This document shows, piece by piece, positions 1-8,487 of a DNA stretch of 64,000 nt (position 1 is the first letter of the stretch; every line of letters starts with the position of its first letter). The position numbers and the translations under genes are program-made. Source of the stretch: Streptococcus gordonii (lineage in GTDB: Bacteria > Bacillota > Bacilli > Lactobacillales > Streptococcaceae). Location of the stretch: contig NZ_LQWV01000038.1 of NCBI RefSeq assembly GCF_001553855.1, positions 45,124 to 109,123 on the forward strand, given 5' to 3'. The notes under the pieces were generated by a model. It worked only from the letters and a program-made list of their open reading frames with translations, was not told where the DNA came from and did no database searches.

Positions 1-583
1 GAATAATGCGATGATTGGCTCTGGCTGGGTGATCCAAGCGACCCTGGTAACCTTCATTTTCCATGCAGAGCTGGCAGGCTGGATAATTGGTATTCTTTGC
101 CTTTTTAGCTGCTGCAATTTCCTTGGGATCCTTTTCTGGCTTAGAGAGATTGATGGTGATTTCCAAATCTCCATAAGCGGTCGGTGCTTTGAATGCAATG
201 TTTTTAGCAATAGCCTTGACCTTGATATAGTCATTCTTTTGACTAAGCTGGTAAAAATCAGCCACAGCTTGCTCGGGATTGGAGGCATAAGTCGTCCAGA
301 AGTCCCGATTGAGCTGGCTAGGGGCTGGTGTGATGAAGTTCATAAGCTCAGCACCGAGGATTTCGCGCGCAGTCTGACTATCCTCAATCGTCTCTAATCG
401 AACCGCCTCCTCGACCAGCTGGTCCTTGAGGTCAATCAATTCATCCAGATCAGTCTCAACTTCCAAAACACCTTCGCCCACTCGTGCTAAGACACGATTG
501 GTTAGGTAGATTCGATCCATTTCCTCAAATGAACTTCCAGCAATGACTTCCGTGATAAATGCATCTAGAACTCCCTGACTCAT
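1..583 (-). CDS. galT: UDP-glucose-hexose-1-phosphate uridylyltransferase (partial, N-terminal part)
   Basis: The minus-strand frame starts at the ATG at 583 and runs off the left edge, so only about 194 N-terminal residues are present. The translation begins MSQGVLDAFITEVI and includes NYPACQLCMENEGYQGRLGH near the edge, typical of the long Gram-positive (GalT2-type) enzyme. It exchanges UMP between UDP-glucose and galactose-1-phosphate in the Leloir pathway. Its start overlaps the stop of the upstream HAD gene in an ATGA, which suggests translational coupling in a galK-HAD-galT transcript. Family and pathway are established knowledge; the identification rests on the N-terminus and on gene order. 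Confidence 0.9.
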   Translation of the reverse strand, partial: MSQGVLDAFITEVIAGSSFEEMDRIYLTNRVLARVGEGVLEVETDLDELIDLKDQLVEEAVRLETIEDSQTAREILGAELMNFITPAPSQLNRDFWTTYASNPEQAVADFYQLSQKNDYIKVKAIAKNIAFKAPTAYGDLEITINLSKPEKDPKEIAAAKKAKNTNYPACQLCMENEGYQGRLDHPARANHRII

Positions 584-1239
584 TGATTCTCCTTCTTACT
601 TTCTAAATAGTCTCTGACAGCATCTAAATCTTGAAAAACTTGTTCTGTTTTATTTAAGAAAGACTGTGCTGGCATTTTTAAGTCTGGAATACAAACAACT
701 GGTATCCCAGCTCTATACGCTGCTTCAATCCCTGCTTCACTATCCTCTAATACTAAGCAATTCTCTGGTAAAACATTCAAATCACTACAGGCCTTTAAAA
801 ATATATCAGGGTAAGGTTTGCTTCGCTTTACATCTTTTGCAAAAACTAGATGGTCAAATAGGGACAGTATACCATTACTATCCAAAATTATTCTAGCTCT
901 AGATTCAACACTTGAAGTTGCTAGAGCGATTGGAATACCTTCTCTTTGCAAAAAAGCAAGCAAATTTTTAGCACCTTTTTTTAAATTTACACCTTTGGCT
1001 AATATTCGAGCTTCCAGTTCATAAACTTTTTCCAAGGTTTGGTCAAAGTTCCAAGGTAAATCATAGGTATCTAAAAATCGTTGAACATTCTCCTCTTCCC
1101 TATGTCCACTGTATTCTCTAGAATATGTTTCTTCTGTGAAAGGAATTCCAAAATCTTTAAGCAATTCTTGATAAACTTTTAGAGAAATGATCTCAGTATC
1201 AGCTAATAAGCCATCTAAATCAAATATTACAGCGTCCAT
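580..1239 (-). CDS. HAD-superfamily phosphatase/phosphoglucomutase-like protein
   Basis: This 219-residue HAD hydrolase has the nucleophile motif DLDG at residues 7-10, a motif II ATSS near 108, the Lys of motif III in RSKPYPD, and the acidic motif IV LVLEDSEAGIEAA near 165. An alpha-helical cap follows motif I. This is the layout of beta-phosphoglucomutase-like sugar-phosphate enzymes. The cofactors are expected to be Mg2+ and a phospho-aspartate. It sits 11 bases after galK and overlaps galT by 4 bases, so it is probably co-expressed for galactose use and may remove or isomerise a sugar phosphate. The substrate cannot be read from sequence. It looks AT-richer than galK, which may mean it was inserted later. 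Confidence 0.85.
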   Translation of the reverse strand: MDAVIFDLDGLLADTEIISLKVYQELLKDFGIPFTEETYSREYSGHREEENVQRFLDTYDLPWNFDQTLEKVYELEARILAKGVNLKKGAKNLLAFLQREGIPIALATSSVESRARIILDSNGILSLFDHLVFAKDVKRSKPYPDIFLKACSDLNVLPENCLVLEDSEAGIEAAYRAGIPVVCIPDLKMPAQSFLNKTEQVFQDLDAVRDYLESKKENQ

Positions 1240-1250
1240 TTACTTCTCTC

Positions 1251-2429
1251 CTAGTCTAAAACGCGACTGCCACCTGCAACTTCAGCGATATAGAAGCTTG
1301 GAGCATATCCAACGACTTCCTCGTAGTGCTTGCCAACAGCTCCTTTAAAAGCCTCAACAGCGTCTTTTTGAACCAAGGCAATGGCACAACCTCCAAAACC
1401 TGCTCCTGTCATACGAGCACCGAGAACACCTTCTTGATCCCAAGCTGTATGAACAAGTGTGTCCAATTCCAAACCAGTTACTTCATAGTCATGTTCTAGA
1501 GAGACGTGAGAAGCATTCATCAAGCGACCAAATGTTTCCAAATCACCTGCTTGAAGTGCTGCTTGAGCTTTAAGAGTACGTTGGTTTTCAAGCACAGCAT
1601 GGCGAGCACGTTTCAAACGATTTTCGTCTTTAATCAGATAGCTGTATTGGTCAAAAGCCCACTCGTCCAATTCACCCAAGGTCTGAATATCCAAGGCAGC
1701 TTGCAATTCTTCTACTGCTTTTTCACACTCAGCACGGCGTTCATTGTATTTAGAGTCCGCCAGTTCACGGCGTTTGTTGGTGTTCATGATGACAACGACA
1801 TTGTCTTTCAAATCAAGCGGCACCAAGTCGTATTCTAGAGTGTTGGTATCTAGGTAAATAGCACGTTGGTCTGCACCCATACCGATGGCAAACTGGTCCA
1901 TGATACCAGAGTTGACTCCAATAAAGTTGTTTTCTGTTTGTTTTCCGATTTTAACCAAATCCAAACGGTCTAGTTTTAAATCAAAGAGATGCTCTGCCAC
2001 AACACCAGTCAAGAGTTCCAAAGATGCTGATGATGACAAGCCAGCTCCATTTGGGATATTCCCATAAACATAAAAATCAAACCCTTTGTCAATCACGTGT
2101 CCAGCTTCTTGCAAGAAATGAAGAACCCCTTTTGGATAGTTGGTCCAGCTGTGCTCTTTTTCAAATTTGAGGTCAGCTAGAGGAACTTCTATAATGCCCT
2201 TGTCCTCAAAGTTGGCTGAGTAAAAACGCAAGACTTGGTCGTCACGCTTGCGAGCCGCCCCATAAGTCCCCAAAGAAATAGCCGCCGGAAAAACGTGCCC
2301 ACCGTTGTAGTCTGTGTGTTCACCAATCAGATTGATACGACCTGGTGAAAAGAAAGTTTGGTCTGCTTCTTGACCAAAAACGGCAAGAAAGTCTTTGCGA
2401 AGGGCTTCAGTAGTAAGATCTTGTGTCAT
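1251..2429 (-). CDS. galK: Galactokinase
   Basis: This 392-residue GHMP kinase phosphorylates galactose at C1 with ATP, the first committed Leloir step, in the cytoplasm. The galactokinase signature [15 protein letters not shown] lies at residues 30-44. The GHMP ATP-binding motif GAGLSSSAS lies at 128-136, and the C-terminal MTGAGFGG near 343. Length is normal for the family. An SD (AAAGGAG) precedes the ATG at 2429. It is first in the minus-strand gal operon and divergent from galR, with a TTGACC/TACAAT promoter at 2485-2513. Confidence 0.97.
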   Translation of the reverse strand: MTQDLTTEALRKDFLAVFGQEADQTFFSPGRINLIGEHTDYNGGHVFPAAISLGTYGAARKRDDQVLRFYSANFEDKGIIEVPLADLKFEKEHSWTNYPKGVLHFLQEAGHVIDKGFDFYVYGNIPNGAGLSSSASLELLTGVVAEHLFDLKLDRLDLVKIGKQTENNFIGVNSGIMDQFAIGMGADQRAIYLDTNTLEYDLVPLDLKDNVVVIMNTNKRRELADSKYNERRAECEKAVEELQAALDIQTLGELDEWAFDQYSYLIKDENRLKRARHAVLENQRTLKAQAALQAGDLETFGRLMNASHVSLEHDYEVTGLELDTLVHTAWDQEGVLGARMTGAGFGGCAIALVQKDAVEAFKGAVGKHYEEVVGYAPSFYIAEVAGGSRVLD

Positions 2430-2484
2430 ATGAATTCTCCTTTGACTGTCGTTAAGTCATCTTAACGTGTAATCGTTTTCTTCT

Positions 2485-2551
2485 ATTGTATCTAAGGGAT
2501 TTACCAAGGTCAATCCTTTTTACTGAACTTTTACTAAACTATCAGTAAAAA
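2485..2551 (-). promoter_or_regulatory. galK promoter and GalR-type operators
   Basis: On the minus strand, -35 TTGACC (2508-2513) and -10 TACAAT (2485-2490) are 17 bases apart. Just upstream of the -35 lie a 10-bp perfect inverted repeat, TTTTTACTGA (2517-2526) with TCAGTAAAAA (2542-2551), and between its arms a palindromic TTTACTAAA box (2530-2538). The same TTTTACTAAA box recurs before the second LacI-family gene at 24.7 kb. The divergent galR promoter probably uses the extended -10 TGATATACT at 2563-2571. Operator function is inferred. Confidence 0.75.
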
Positions 2552-2565
2552 GCAGAAAAATATGA

Positions 2566-3597
<1,032 letters not shown>

Positions 3598-3603
3598 GAT
3601 AAC

Positions 3604-3630
3604 AAAACGACCTCTAGCGAGATCGTTTTT
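3604..3630. terminator. Bidirectional terminator between galR and czcD
   Basis: AACGA and CTC pair with GAG and TCGTT around a TAGC loop, flanked by A- and T-runs. It lies between convergent galR and czcD and can serve both. Confidence 0.8.
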
Positions 3631-4521
3631 CTAATGATGATGCCCATGCTTCTGCTCTATGGTTCTCACCCTCCGCCTATGTTGCGCATGATTGCTTTGA
3701 CTGCTGTCCACTTCAATAGTGATATTCTGCACGCCTCTTTCTTCTAAACATTGACGCACCACTTCTTTGGTCTCCATCATCTGTTCCCAGTCCTTGATAC
3801 AAATGTGAACAATAGCATTATTCTCCAGACCGTCCATGGACCAAATGCTAAGTTGATTGACACTGTTGACATTGGGTAGAGCCTCTAAATCCTTCTCCAA
3901 ATCACTTGTCTCGACTCCTTCTGGCACAGCATCTAGGAAAATCTTCAGTGCGCTCCAAAAGCGAGGAATGGCTTTCGACAGAATAAAGATAGAAATAACC
4001 AGCGATAAAAGCGGATCGAGGATATACCAATCTGTAAATCGGAGGATAATCGCCATTAGGATGACGGCCAACCAACCAAGAGTGTCTTCCAAAAAATGCA
4101 AGCTAAGAATTGACTCGTTCTTTGTCTTTCCTTTACGGACTACTAGACTAGCTAGCACATTAATAGCCACTGCAATGATTCCCAGCCATAGGATACCATT
4201 TTCATTAACGGGTTGAGGGTGAACGATCTTTGTGACATTTTCCAAGATCACTAGGACAGACCCTATCATAAGAATCACAGCCGTTAGCATGGCCTCTAAA
4301 AGACTAAAACGTTTATAACCCAAGGTGTACTGCCTATCTTCTTCACGATTGGAGATCGTTTCTAAAAGGGCTGAGATACCAATGGCCATAGCATCTCCCA
4401 AGTCATGAACAGAATCAGCAAGAACTGCACTCGAACCAAAGATTCCTCCTGCGATCAACTCAACAATCGCATAGCTTAAATTTAAGAAAAAAGCTAACCA
4501 GATAGATGTTTTAGAACTCAT
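3631..4521 (-). CDS. czcD: Cation diffusion facilitator (zinc/cadmium/cobalt exporter)
   Basis: This 296-residue CDF antiporter has six predicted membrane segments. The metal-site residues are HDLGDA in TM2 and HFLED in TM5, and a C-terminal cytoplasmic domain ends in a His-rich tail, HGHHH. It exports Zn2+ (or related divalent metals) in exchange for protons. In pneumococcus the equivalent gene is czcD, activated by the TetR-family SczA. Here too a TetR-type gene is divergent, with an 8-bp dyad between them. The SD GGAGGGAG precedes ATG 4521. Metal specificity is assigned by family and context. Confidence 0.9.
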   Translation of the reverse strand: MSSKTSIWLAFFLNLSYAIVELIAGGIFGSSAVLADSVHDLGDAMAIGISALLETISNREEDRQYTLGYKRFSLLEAMLTAVILMIGSVLVILENVTKIVHPQPVNENGILWLGIIAVAINVLASLVVRKGKTKNESILSLHFLEDTLGWLAVILMAIILRFTDWYILDPLLSLVISIFILSKAIPRFWSALKIFLDAVPEGVETSDLEKDLEALPNVNSVNQLSIWSMDGLENNAIVHICIKDWEQMMETKEVVRQCLEERGVQNITIEVDSSQSNHAQHRRRVRTIEQKHGHHH

Positions 4522-4538
4522 TTCTCTCCCTCCTTTGG

Positions 4539-4635
4539 TATAATGGGTATATACATACTTCTTTCATTTGTATTATCTAATAAAATTCAAAGAAAGGATA
4601 GAAGCAAACTGTCAGCCCTGTTCAGTTCTGAACAG
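4539..4635. promoter_or_regulatory. czcD-sczA intergenic promoter with perfect dyad
   Basis: A plus-strand extended -10, TGGTATAAT (4536-4544), could drive the regulator. A perfect inverted repeat, CTGTTCAG-TT-CTGAACAG (4618-4635), lies about 20 bases before the regulator's start codon. This fits a TetR-family operator, presumably for the SczA homologue. The dyad is plain in the sequence; its role is inferred. Confidence 0.7.
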
Positions 4636-4653
4636 TTTGTCTCAAGTGTCTAT

Positions 4654-5208
4654 ATGTCAAAAAGAGATCGTCGAGTCAGTAAGACTAAAAAAGCCATCTA
4701 TCAAACTTTTTTACAACTTTTGAACGATAAGGGCTATGATGCCACTACTGTCCAGGATATCATTGACCTAGCAGATGTTGGACGTTCTACTTTTTACTGT
4801 CACTATGAAAGTAAGGAACTCCTTTTAGATGAGCTCTGTCGCTACCTCTTTCATCATCTCTTTGAAAGGGAAGGACACTTTACTACCGAGGACTACCTCG
4901 CACATATCTTTTTACATTTTCAAAAAAACCAGGACCATGTCACCAGTCTTCTTTTTTCCAAAAACGACTACTTCCTCCGCCAACTACACAAGGAACTCGA
5001 ACACCACGTTTATCCCATGGTAGCGGGTGACTTGCAAGAGGCCTATCCAAACATTCCGGCCTCCTACCTTCAACATTTTGTTGTGACGAACTTTATCGAG
5101 ACCCTAACTTGGTGGCTAAAAAAAGGAAAATCTTATACCGAAGACCAAGTGGTGAGATTTTACCTTGATGTAATGGAGATGACCTCTACAACTCCACTTG
5201 ATAACTAA
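4654..5208 (+). CDS. sczA: TetR/AcrR-family regulator (SczA-like)
   Basis: From ATG 4654 the protein is 184 residues: MSKRDRRVSKTKKAIYQTFL, then an HTH with TTVQDIIDLADVGRSTFYCHY, then a TetR C-terminal helical domain of the DUF/TetR_C_8 style. An upstream in-frame extension to 4543 would run through the operator dyad and looks like leader sequence, so I place the start at 4654, although no strong SD is visible. Divergence from czcD and the family of the pneumococcal activator SczA make a zinc-sensing role likely. Candidate metal ligands (His and Cys such as CHYES and HHLFEREGH) are present but unproven. Confidence 0.85.
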   Translation: MSKRDRRVSKTKKAIYQTFLQLLNDKGYDATTVQDIIDLADVGRSTFYCHYESKELLLDELCRYLFHHLFEREGHFTTEDYLAHIFLHFQKNQDHVTSLLFSKNDYFLRQLHKELEHHVYPMVAGDLQEAYPNIPASYLQHFVVTNFIETLTWWLKKGKSYTEDQVVRFYLDVMEMTSTTPLDN

Positions 5209-5234
5209 TCCTGTAACTCAGAAAGGAACCAACT

Positions 5235-5567
5235 ATGTTAACTTCGATGATTCTAGGAATACTAACAATTGTACTAGCTCTCGCCTTCTCATTGCTTCAC
5301 CTTGCTGCTGCTTTTTCAGCCATAAAACAAAAAAACTACTGTCTAGGAAATAAATGCATTTTGGTCGGCAGCTGCATCACCTCTCTGGCTCTAGCTATCT
5401 TTTACTTCGTTCCGCTTGCAACCATTCTTATATGGATTGTGGGCTCGAGTATCGTCTGCTATGGAGCCTACTGGAACGGCCAACAGAAAGAAAGTCAACA
5501 TATCTCGCACCACATCGTTCGTATAACGAGCGCTATTATCATTACGGTATTATTCATTTTGCTCTAA
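5235..5567 (+). CDS. Small three- or four-span membrane protein
   Basis: A 110-residue hydrophobic protein, start ATG 5235 preceded by AGAAAGGAA. Membrane segments are visible at about residues 3-28, 40-62, 63-80 and 92-110. A short polar loop WNGQQKESQHISHH lies before the last one. No family motif is recognised. It follows the sczA-like gene by 26 bases on the same strand and ends at a strong terminator, so it is likely co-transcribed and may belong to the metal-response unit. Confidence 0.8.
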   Translation: MLTSMILGILTIVLALAFSLLHLAAAFSAIKQKNYCLGNKCILVGSCITSLALAIFYFVPLATILIWIVGSSIVCYGAYWNGQQKESQHISHHIVRITSAIIITVLFILL

Positions 5568-5570
5568 CAC

Positions 5571-5596
5571 AAAAAAGGATCATCTGATCCTTTTTT
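5571..5596. terminator. Bidirectional terminator
   Basis: Near-perfect palindrome AAAAAAGGATCA-TC-TGATCCTTTTTT between the small membrane gene and the convergent pnuC remnant. Confidence 0.9.
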
Positions 5597-5602
5597 ACTT
5601 TT

Positions 5603-6112
5603 TTAAGCACTCTTTGCTGCCTTGCTCCACTGATACCACCCAACTAGACTATTGATCAAGTAAATCAGGTATTTTCCTTGAATTTGCAGGCTTTCTCCCC
5701 ACCAGAGATAGATAGAAAAGACATTGGTAGCTGCCCAGAATATCCATTGTTCACGGTAAACAGCTGTCATGAGGATTTGCCCAACCCTATTGGTCGCATC
5801 GGTGATGGAATCGCGATAAGGACGATTGGCTCCGATAGACTGATAAATGAACCCAAATACCAACCACCAAAGAACACTAATGGAAAGATACTCGGTCCAA
5901 CCCTTGCCGTCCAGTTTACGCGCGACAAACTCCTGCTTTTCTTTCTTGAACTGTGCTTGGTAGATCCACACTAGAAGGCCAATTGGCTGCATGGCCGTAA
6001 AGTAGAGTGTCGTCAGCACCTCACCATAGAAGCCTTTTTGAAGGGCAAGCACCAGATAAATGATGGAATTAATCAAACCAAATAGGTAGTTACTAGCACG
6101 ACCTTCAGCTTC
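5603..6112 (-). pseudogene. pnuC: Nicotinamide riboside transporter PnuC, N-terminally truncated
   Basis: The frame reads from 6112 to the stop at 5603 (169 residues). It begins EAEGRASNYLFGLINSIIYL and continues through the conserved PnuC core (LWWLVFGFIYQ, VYREQWIFWAATNVFSIYLWW). Intact streptococcal PnuC is about 250-260 residues, so roughly 90 N-terminal residues and the first membrane helices are missing. The codon before 6112 is an in-frame TGA, after which the homology stops and the foreign segment begins. An internal TTG at 6076 could still be used, but the product would lack part of the channel. Disruption by the island at 6.1 kb is the simplest reading. Confidence 0.85.
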
Positions 6113-6148
6113 TCAAAGAGCAGAAAAAAGGTTAGTAAGGCTTGAGAG

Positions 6149-6844
6149 ATGAATCATTTTAAAGGCAAACAATTCCAACAAGACGTCATCATTGTCGCTG
6201 TTGGTTATTACCTACGTTACAATCTGAGCTATCGTGAAGTTCAGGAATTGCTTTATGACCGTGGAATAAATGTTTGTCACACTACGATTTATCGGTGGGT
6301 TCAAGAATACAGTAAAATCCTCTATCATCTCTGGAAAAAGAAAAATAAACAGTCCTTCTATTCGTGGAAAATGGATGAAACCTATATCAAAATTAAGGGG
6401 CGTTGGCATTATCTCTATCGAGCGATTGATGCGGACGGTTTAACATTGGATATCTGGTTACGAAAGAAACGTCGAGCAGACGATAACATCTATAAGTTAG
6501 AAGATACCGCCTATCAAGAAGATAAAGCACGCAAAGCAGAAACCGAAGATAAGCTAGCTATTGAAGCAATGAAAAGCAAGTACACCATGCTATTGCTAGA
6601 AAATATGTTGCTAAGTCCGTTTGAAATGCATGATACAAAAATCATGGCAGGATTGCAAGTCCATGTTTACCCCCTCTATGACGAACTGAAAGAATTAAGA
6701 GGGCTAAATAGTGTTAAAGACCACTTGTCTTATGTTGCCAGCAGACGTGAAGAATATTCTAAGCATAATATCGCACGCTACCTCAAAAAAGCCATTGAAC
6801 AATATCTACCAACGGTTAAAAGGCAAGACTTAAACCATGAGTGA
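6149..6844 (+). CDS. IS6-family (ISS1/IS1216-type) transposase N-terminus fused in frame to plasmid RepB C-terminus
   Basis: Residues 1-108 match ISS1/IS1216-type transposases: MNHFKGKQFQQDVIIVAVGY, the HTH around CHTTIYRWVQEY, and the first catalytic Asp in KMDETYIKIKG (D76). After LDIWLRKKR the sequence switches to KLEDTAYQEDKARKAETEDK through KKAIEQYLPTVKRQDLNHE. That is the C-terminal domain of lactococcal theta-plasmid RepB (Rep_3 family, L_lactis_RepB_C). The second Asp and the Glu of the DDE triad are missing, so transposition activity is not expected, and the RepB initiator domains are also missing. The stop overlaps the repX start (ATGAGTGA), as on lactococcal plasmids. Confidence 0.85.
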   Translation: MNHFKGKQFQQDVIIVAVGYYLRYNLSYREVQELLYDRGINVCHTTIYRWVQEYSKILYHLWKKKNKQSFYSWKMDETYIKIKGRWHYLYRAIDADGLTLDIWLRKKRRADDNIYKLEDTAYQEDKARKAETEDKLAIEAMKSKYTMLLLENMLLSPFEMHDTKIMAGLQVHVYPLYDELKELRGLNSVKDHLSYVASRREEYSKHNIARYLKKAIEQYLPTVKRQDLNHE

Positions 6845-7313
6845 AGACTTAAAAACGATCAAAGAGCTGGCGGATGAGTTGAGTGTTACAAAACAAAATA
6901 TTCAATATCACTACCAAAGGTTACCAAAAGAATTACAGCTTAAAAGTTCCAATGGGTCTAATCTAATAAATTCTAAAGCAGAAAAAATAATTTTAGGTAA
7001 ATTAGAAAGTAGTAGCAAATCAAATACCAAAGACCAACAAATAGAAAAACTAACTAATTTGTTAGACCAGTAACAACAATTAGCCTTGCAAGATAAAAAG
7101 TTGCTAGAAGAATACAAGGCGGAAAATGATAACTTAAAAGCCCTCAAAATGCCCTCACAGGAAACAGAATTCAAACACTTAGACAATCAATATAAAGATG
7201 AAGTGAACGCTCTTAAAGAGAAGTTGGAAAATTTACAAGAAAAAATCAAAGATCAAAAAAGGATAGAAGAACAAGAAAAACCAATAAAATGGTGGGGACT
7301 ATGGCGAAAATAG
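6837..7313 (+). pseudogene. Plasmid RepX/OrfX-type protein with internal nonsense codon
   Basis: The frame starts at ATG 6837 (MSEDLKTIKELADELSVTKQ, an N-terminal HTH). It meets an in-frame TAA at 7071-7073 and then continues in the same frame as LALQDKKLLEEYKAENDN through a coiled coil to WWGLWRK and the stop at 7311-7313. Codons after the stop are CAA CAA, so a CAA-to-TAA change in a Gln run explains it. RepX proteins of about 150-200 residues follow repB on lactococcal plasmids. The stop would release a 78-residue HTH fragment; residues from TTG or ATG restarts would be coiled coil only. Confidence 0.85.
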
Positions 7314-7462
7314 ATGATTCAGTTAAAAAGAAAGTTCCAGAATTGCGATTTAAAGGATTCACGGATGAATGGGAACAGCGTAAGTTGGGAGACGAAGTTC
7401 GAATAGTGATGGGACAGTCTCCTAATTCAGAAAATTATACTGATGATCCTAATGGGCGCTAA
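7301..7462 (+). pseudogene. hsdS: Type I restriction specificity subunit HsdS, N-terminal stub
   Basis: ATG 7301 opens a 53-codon frame that overlaps the end of repX. It reads KKVPELRFKGFTDEWEQRKL then VMGQSPNSENYTDDPNGR, the standard start of HsdS target-recognition domain 1. The normal protein is about 400 residues. It ends abruptly at TAA 7460-7462 where homology is lost. On lactococcal plasmids hsdS often follows repB-repX, which supports a plasmid origin for the whole stretch. Confidence 0.85.
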
Positions 7463-7686
7463 AAATGCGAAGACCTATGAAGACCTATTTTGTATTAGTC
7501 AAACAAAAAATCCAAAAGAAATGGTATATGATTATGACCATGAAACAAAGTAAAATCAAACCGAGTGATCTGAGGAAGCACCCGATGATCATGAAACGTT
7601 ATTAAACACAAAAGTCACCCATGTGAGTTCTTGCCAGAAGCTGAAGTTAATCCTTCAACCTGGAAAACCCGCAGAGGTGACTTTTT
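7463..7686. other. Unidentified debris with a long inverted repeat
   Basis: No gene is recognised. One plus frame gives AKTYEDLFCISQTKNPKEMV before stops, which looks like decayed coding sequence of unknown source. At 7610-7619 and 7676-7685 a 10-bp perfect inverted repeat (AAAAGTCACC / GGTGACTTTT) encloses a smaller CCAG...GAAG-TTAATC-CTTC...CTGG hairpin. Immediately downstream of the last ECF gene this could act as its terminator, since the minus strand reads GGTGACTTTTG after the stem. Confidence 0.5.
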
Positions 7687-8487
7687 CTATACATCTCGAT
7701 TTTTCTGGCAATAATCATTAACCGATAAATATGTCTGTGAATCACCCAGCGACTCCGCTATGTCCATAATCCGCGGTGGTAGTAATCCCACTCGCTGGAC
7801 AAGTTCGTGATTGCTGAACAATTCCCGTGGACTGCCGGCGAAGCCAAACTTCCCGTGTTCCATAACATACACCGACTCAAACTCGGCGGCGACCCAATCC
7901 ATGTCATGGGTGATGGTCACAACTTGGTGGCCCGAATCAGCCAACTGATGGAAAATTGCGGTCAACTTGCGCCGGCTTTCCCAATCAAGCGACATCATCG
8001 GCTCATCAAATAAATAAATCGCCGGATCCACTGCCAAAACTGTGGCAACGCTCAACAGCTTGCGTTCCGACAATGACAGGTCATATGGACTTTCAGCTGT
8101 TTTATCATCCAAGCCAACTCTTTTTAGAGCCGCTAAAGCCCGCCTCGTAATCGTGTCGTGGTCATCCATGACCTGCGCGACATTCCACTCCACCTCTCGT
8201 TGAACGGTCGGGTTGAAAAGCTGATCGTCAGGATTCTGAAAAGTAATCCCAACCTTCAGTAACTTTTCGACTGGTTTAAGATCATTAAAATTTTCTCCAT
8301 CGATCTTAATCACACCGGTTTGTGGTGTCAGCAAACCCGTCAACAATTTGAAGAGCGTTGATTTGCCGGCACCATTTTGGCCGACAATCGCCACCATCGG
8401 ATCGGCGAAGTGTTTGTCTTCAACATCCAAGCTAAAGGACCGTTCCGGATAAGTGAACGTCAGGTGGCTCAGTTCAATTGTGGACAT
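7687..8487 (-). CDS. ECF transporter ATPase subunit (degenerate signature motif)
   Basis: A 266-residue ABC ATPase, last of four overlapping ECF genes. It has Walker A GQNGAGKST, Q-loop FQNPDDQLF (typical of ECF/Cbi ATPases), Walker B AIYLFDEP with the catalytic Glu, and H-loop ITHD. The ABC signature is LSLSE instead of LSGGQ. SD GGAGG precedes ATG 8487, and the gene overlaps the upstream ATPase by 14 bases. It probably pairs with that ATPase to energise EcfT and the S component for uptake of a micronutrient. GC content is clearly higher than in the streptococcal flanks, as expected for a lactobacillus-like donor (inference). Confidence 0.9.
   Translation of the reverse strand: MSTIELSHLTFTYPERSFSLDVEDKHFADPMVAIVGQNGAGKSTLFKLLTGLLTPQTGVIKIDGENFNDLKPVEKLLKVGITFQNPDDQLFNPTVQREVEWNVAQVMDDHDTITRRALAALKRVGLDDKTAESPYDLSLSERKLLSVATVLAVDPAIYLFDEPMMSLDWESRRKLTAIFHQLADSGHQVVTITHDMDWVAAEFESVYVMEHGKFGFAGSPRELFSNHELVQRVGLLPPRIMDIAESLGDSQTYLSVNDYCQKNRDV

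Noticed and set aside
11..397. Plus-strand 128-codon ORF
   Set aside because: Shadow of galT on the other strand; galT has the conserved sequence and the coupling to the HAD gene.
6100..6149. ISS1/IS1216 terminal inverted repeat before the transposase ORF
   Set aside because: The expected end beginning GGTTCTGTTGCAAAG is absent; only the coding part remains.
7465..7605. 46-codon plus-strand ORF in the debris after hsdS
   Set aside because: No SD and no family; a different frame of the same stretch looks equally (un)likely to be old coding DNA.
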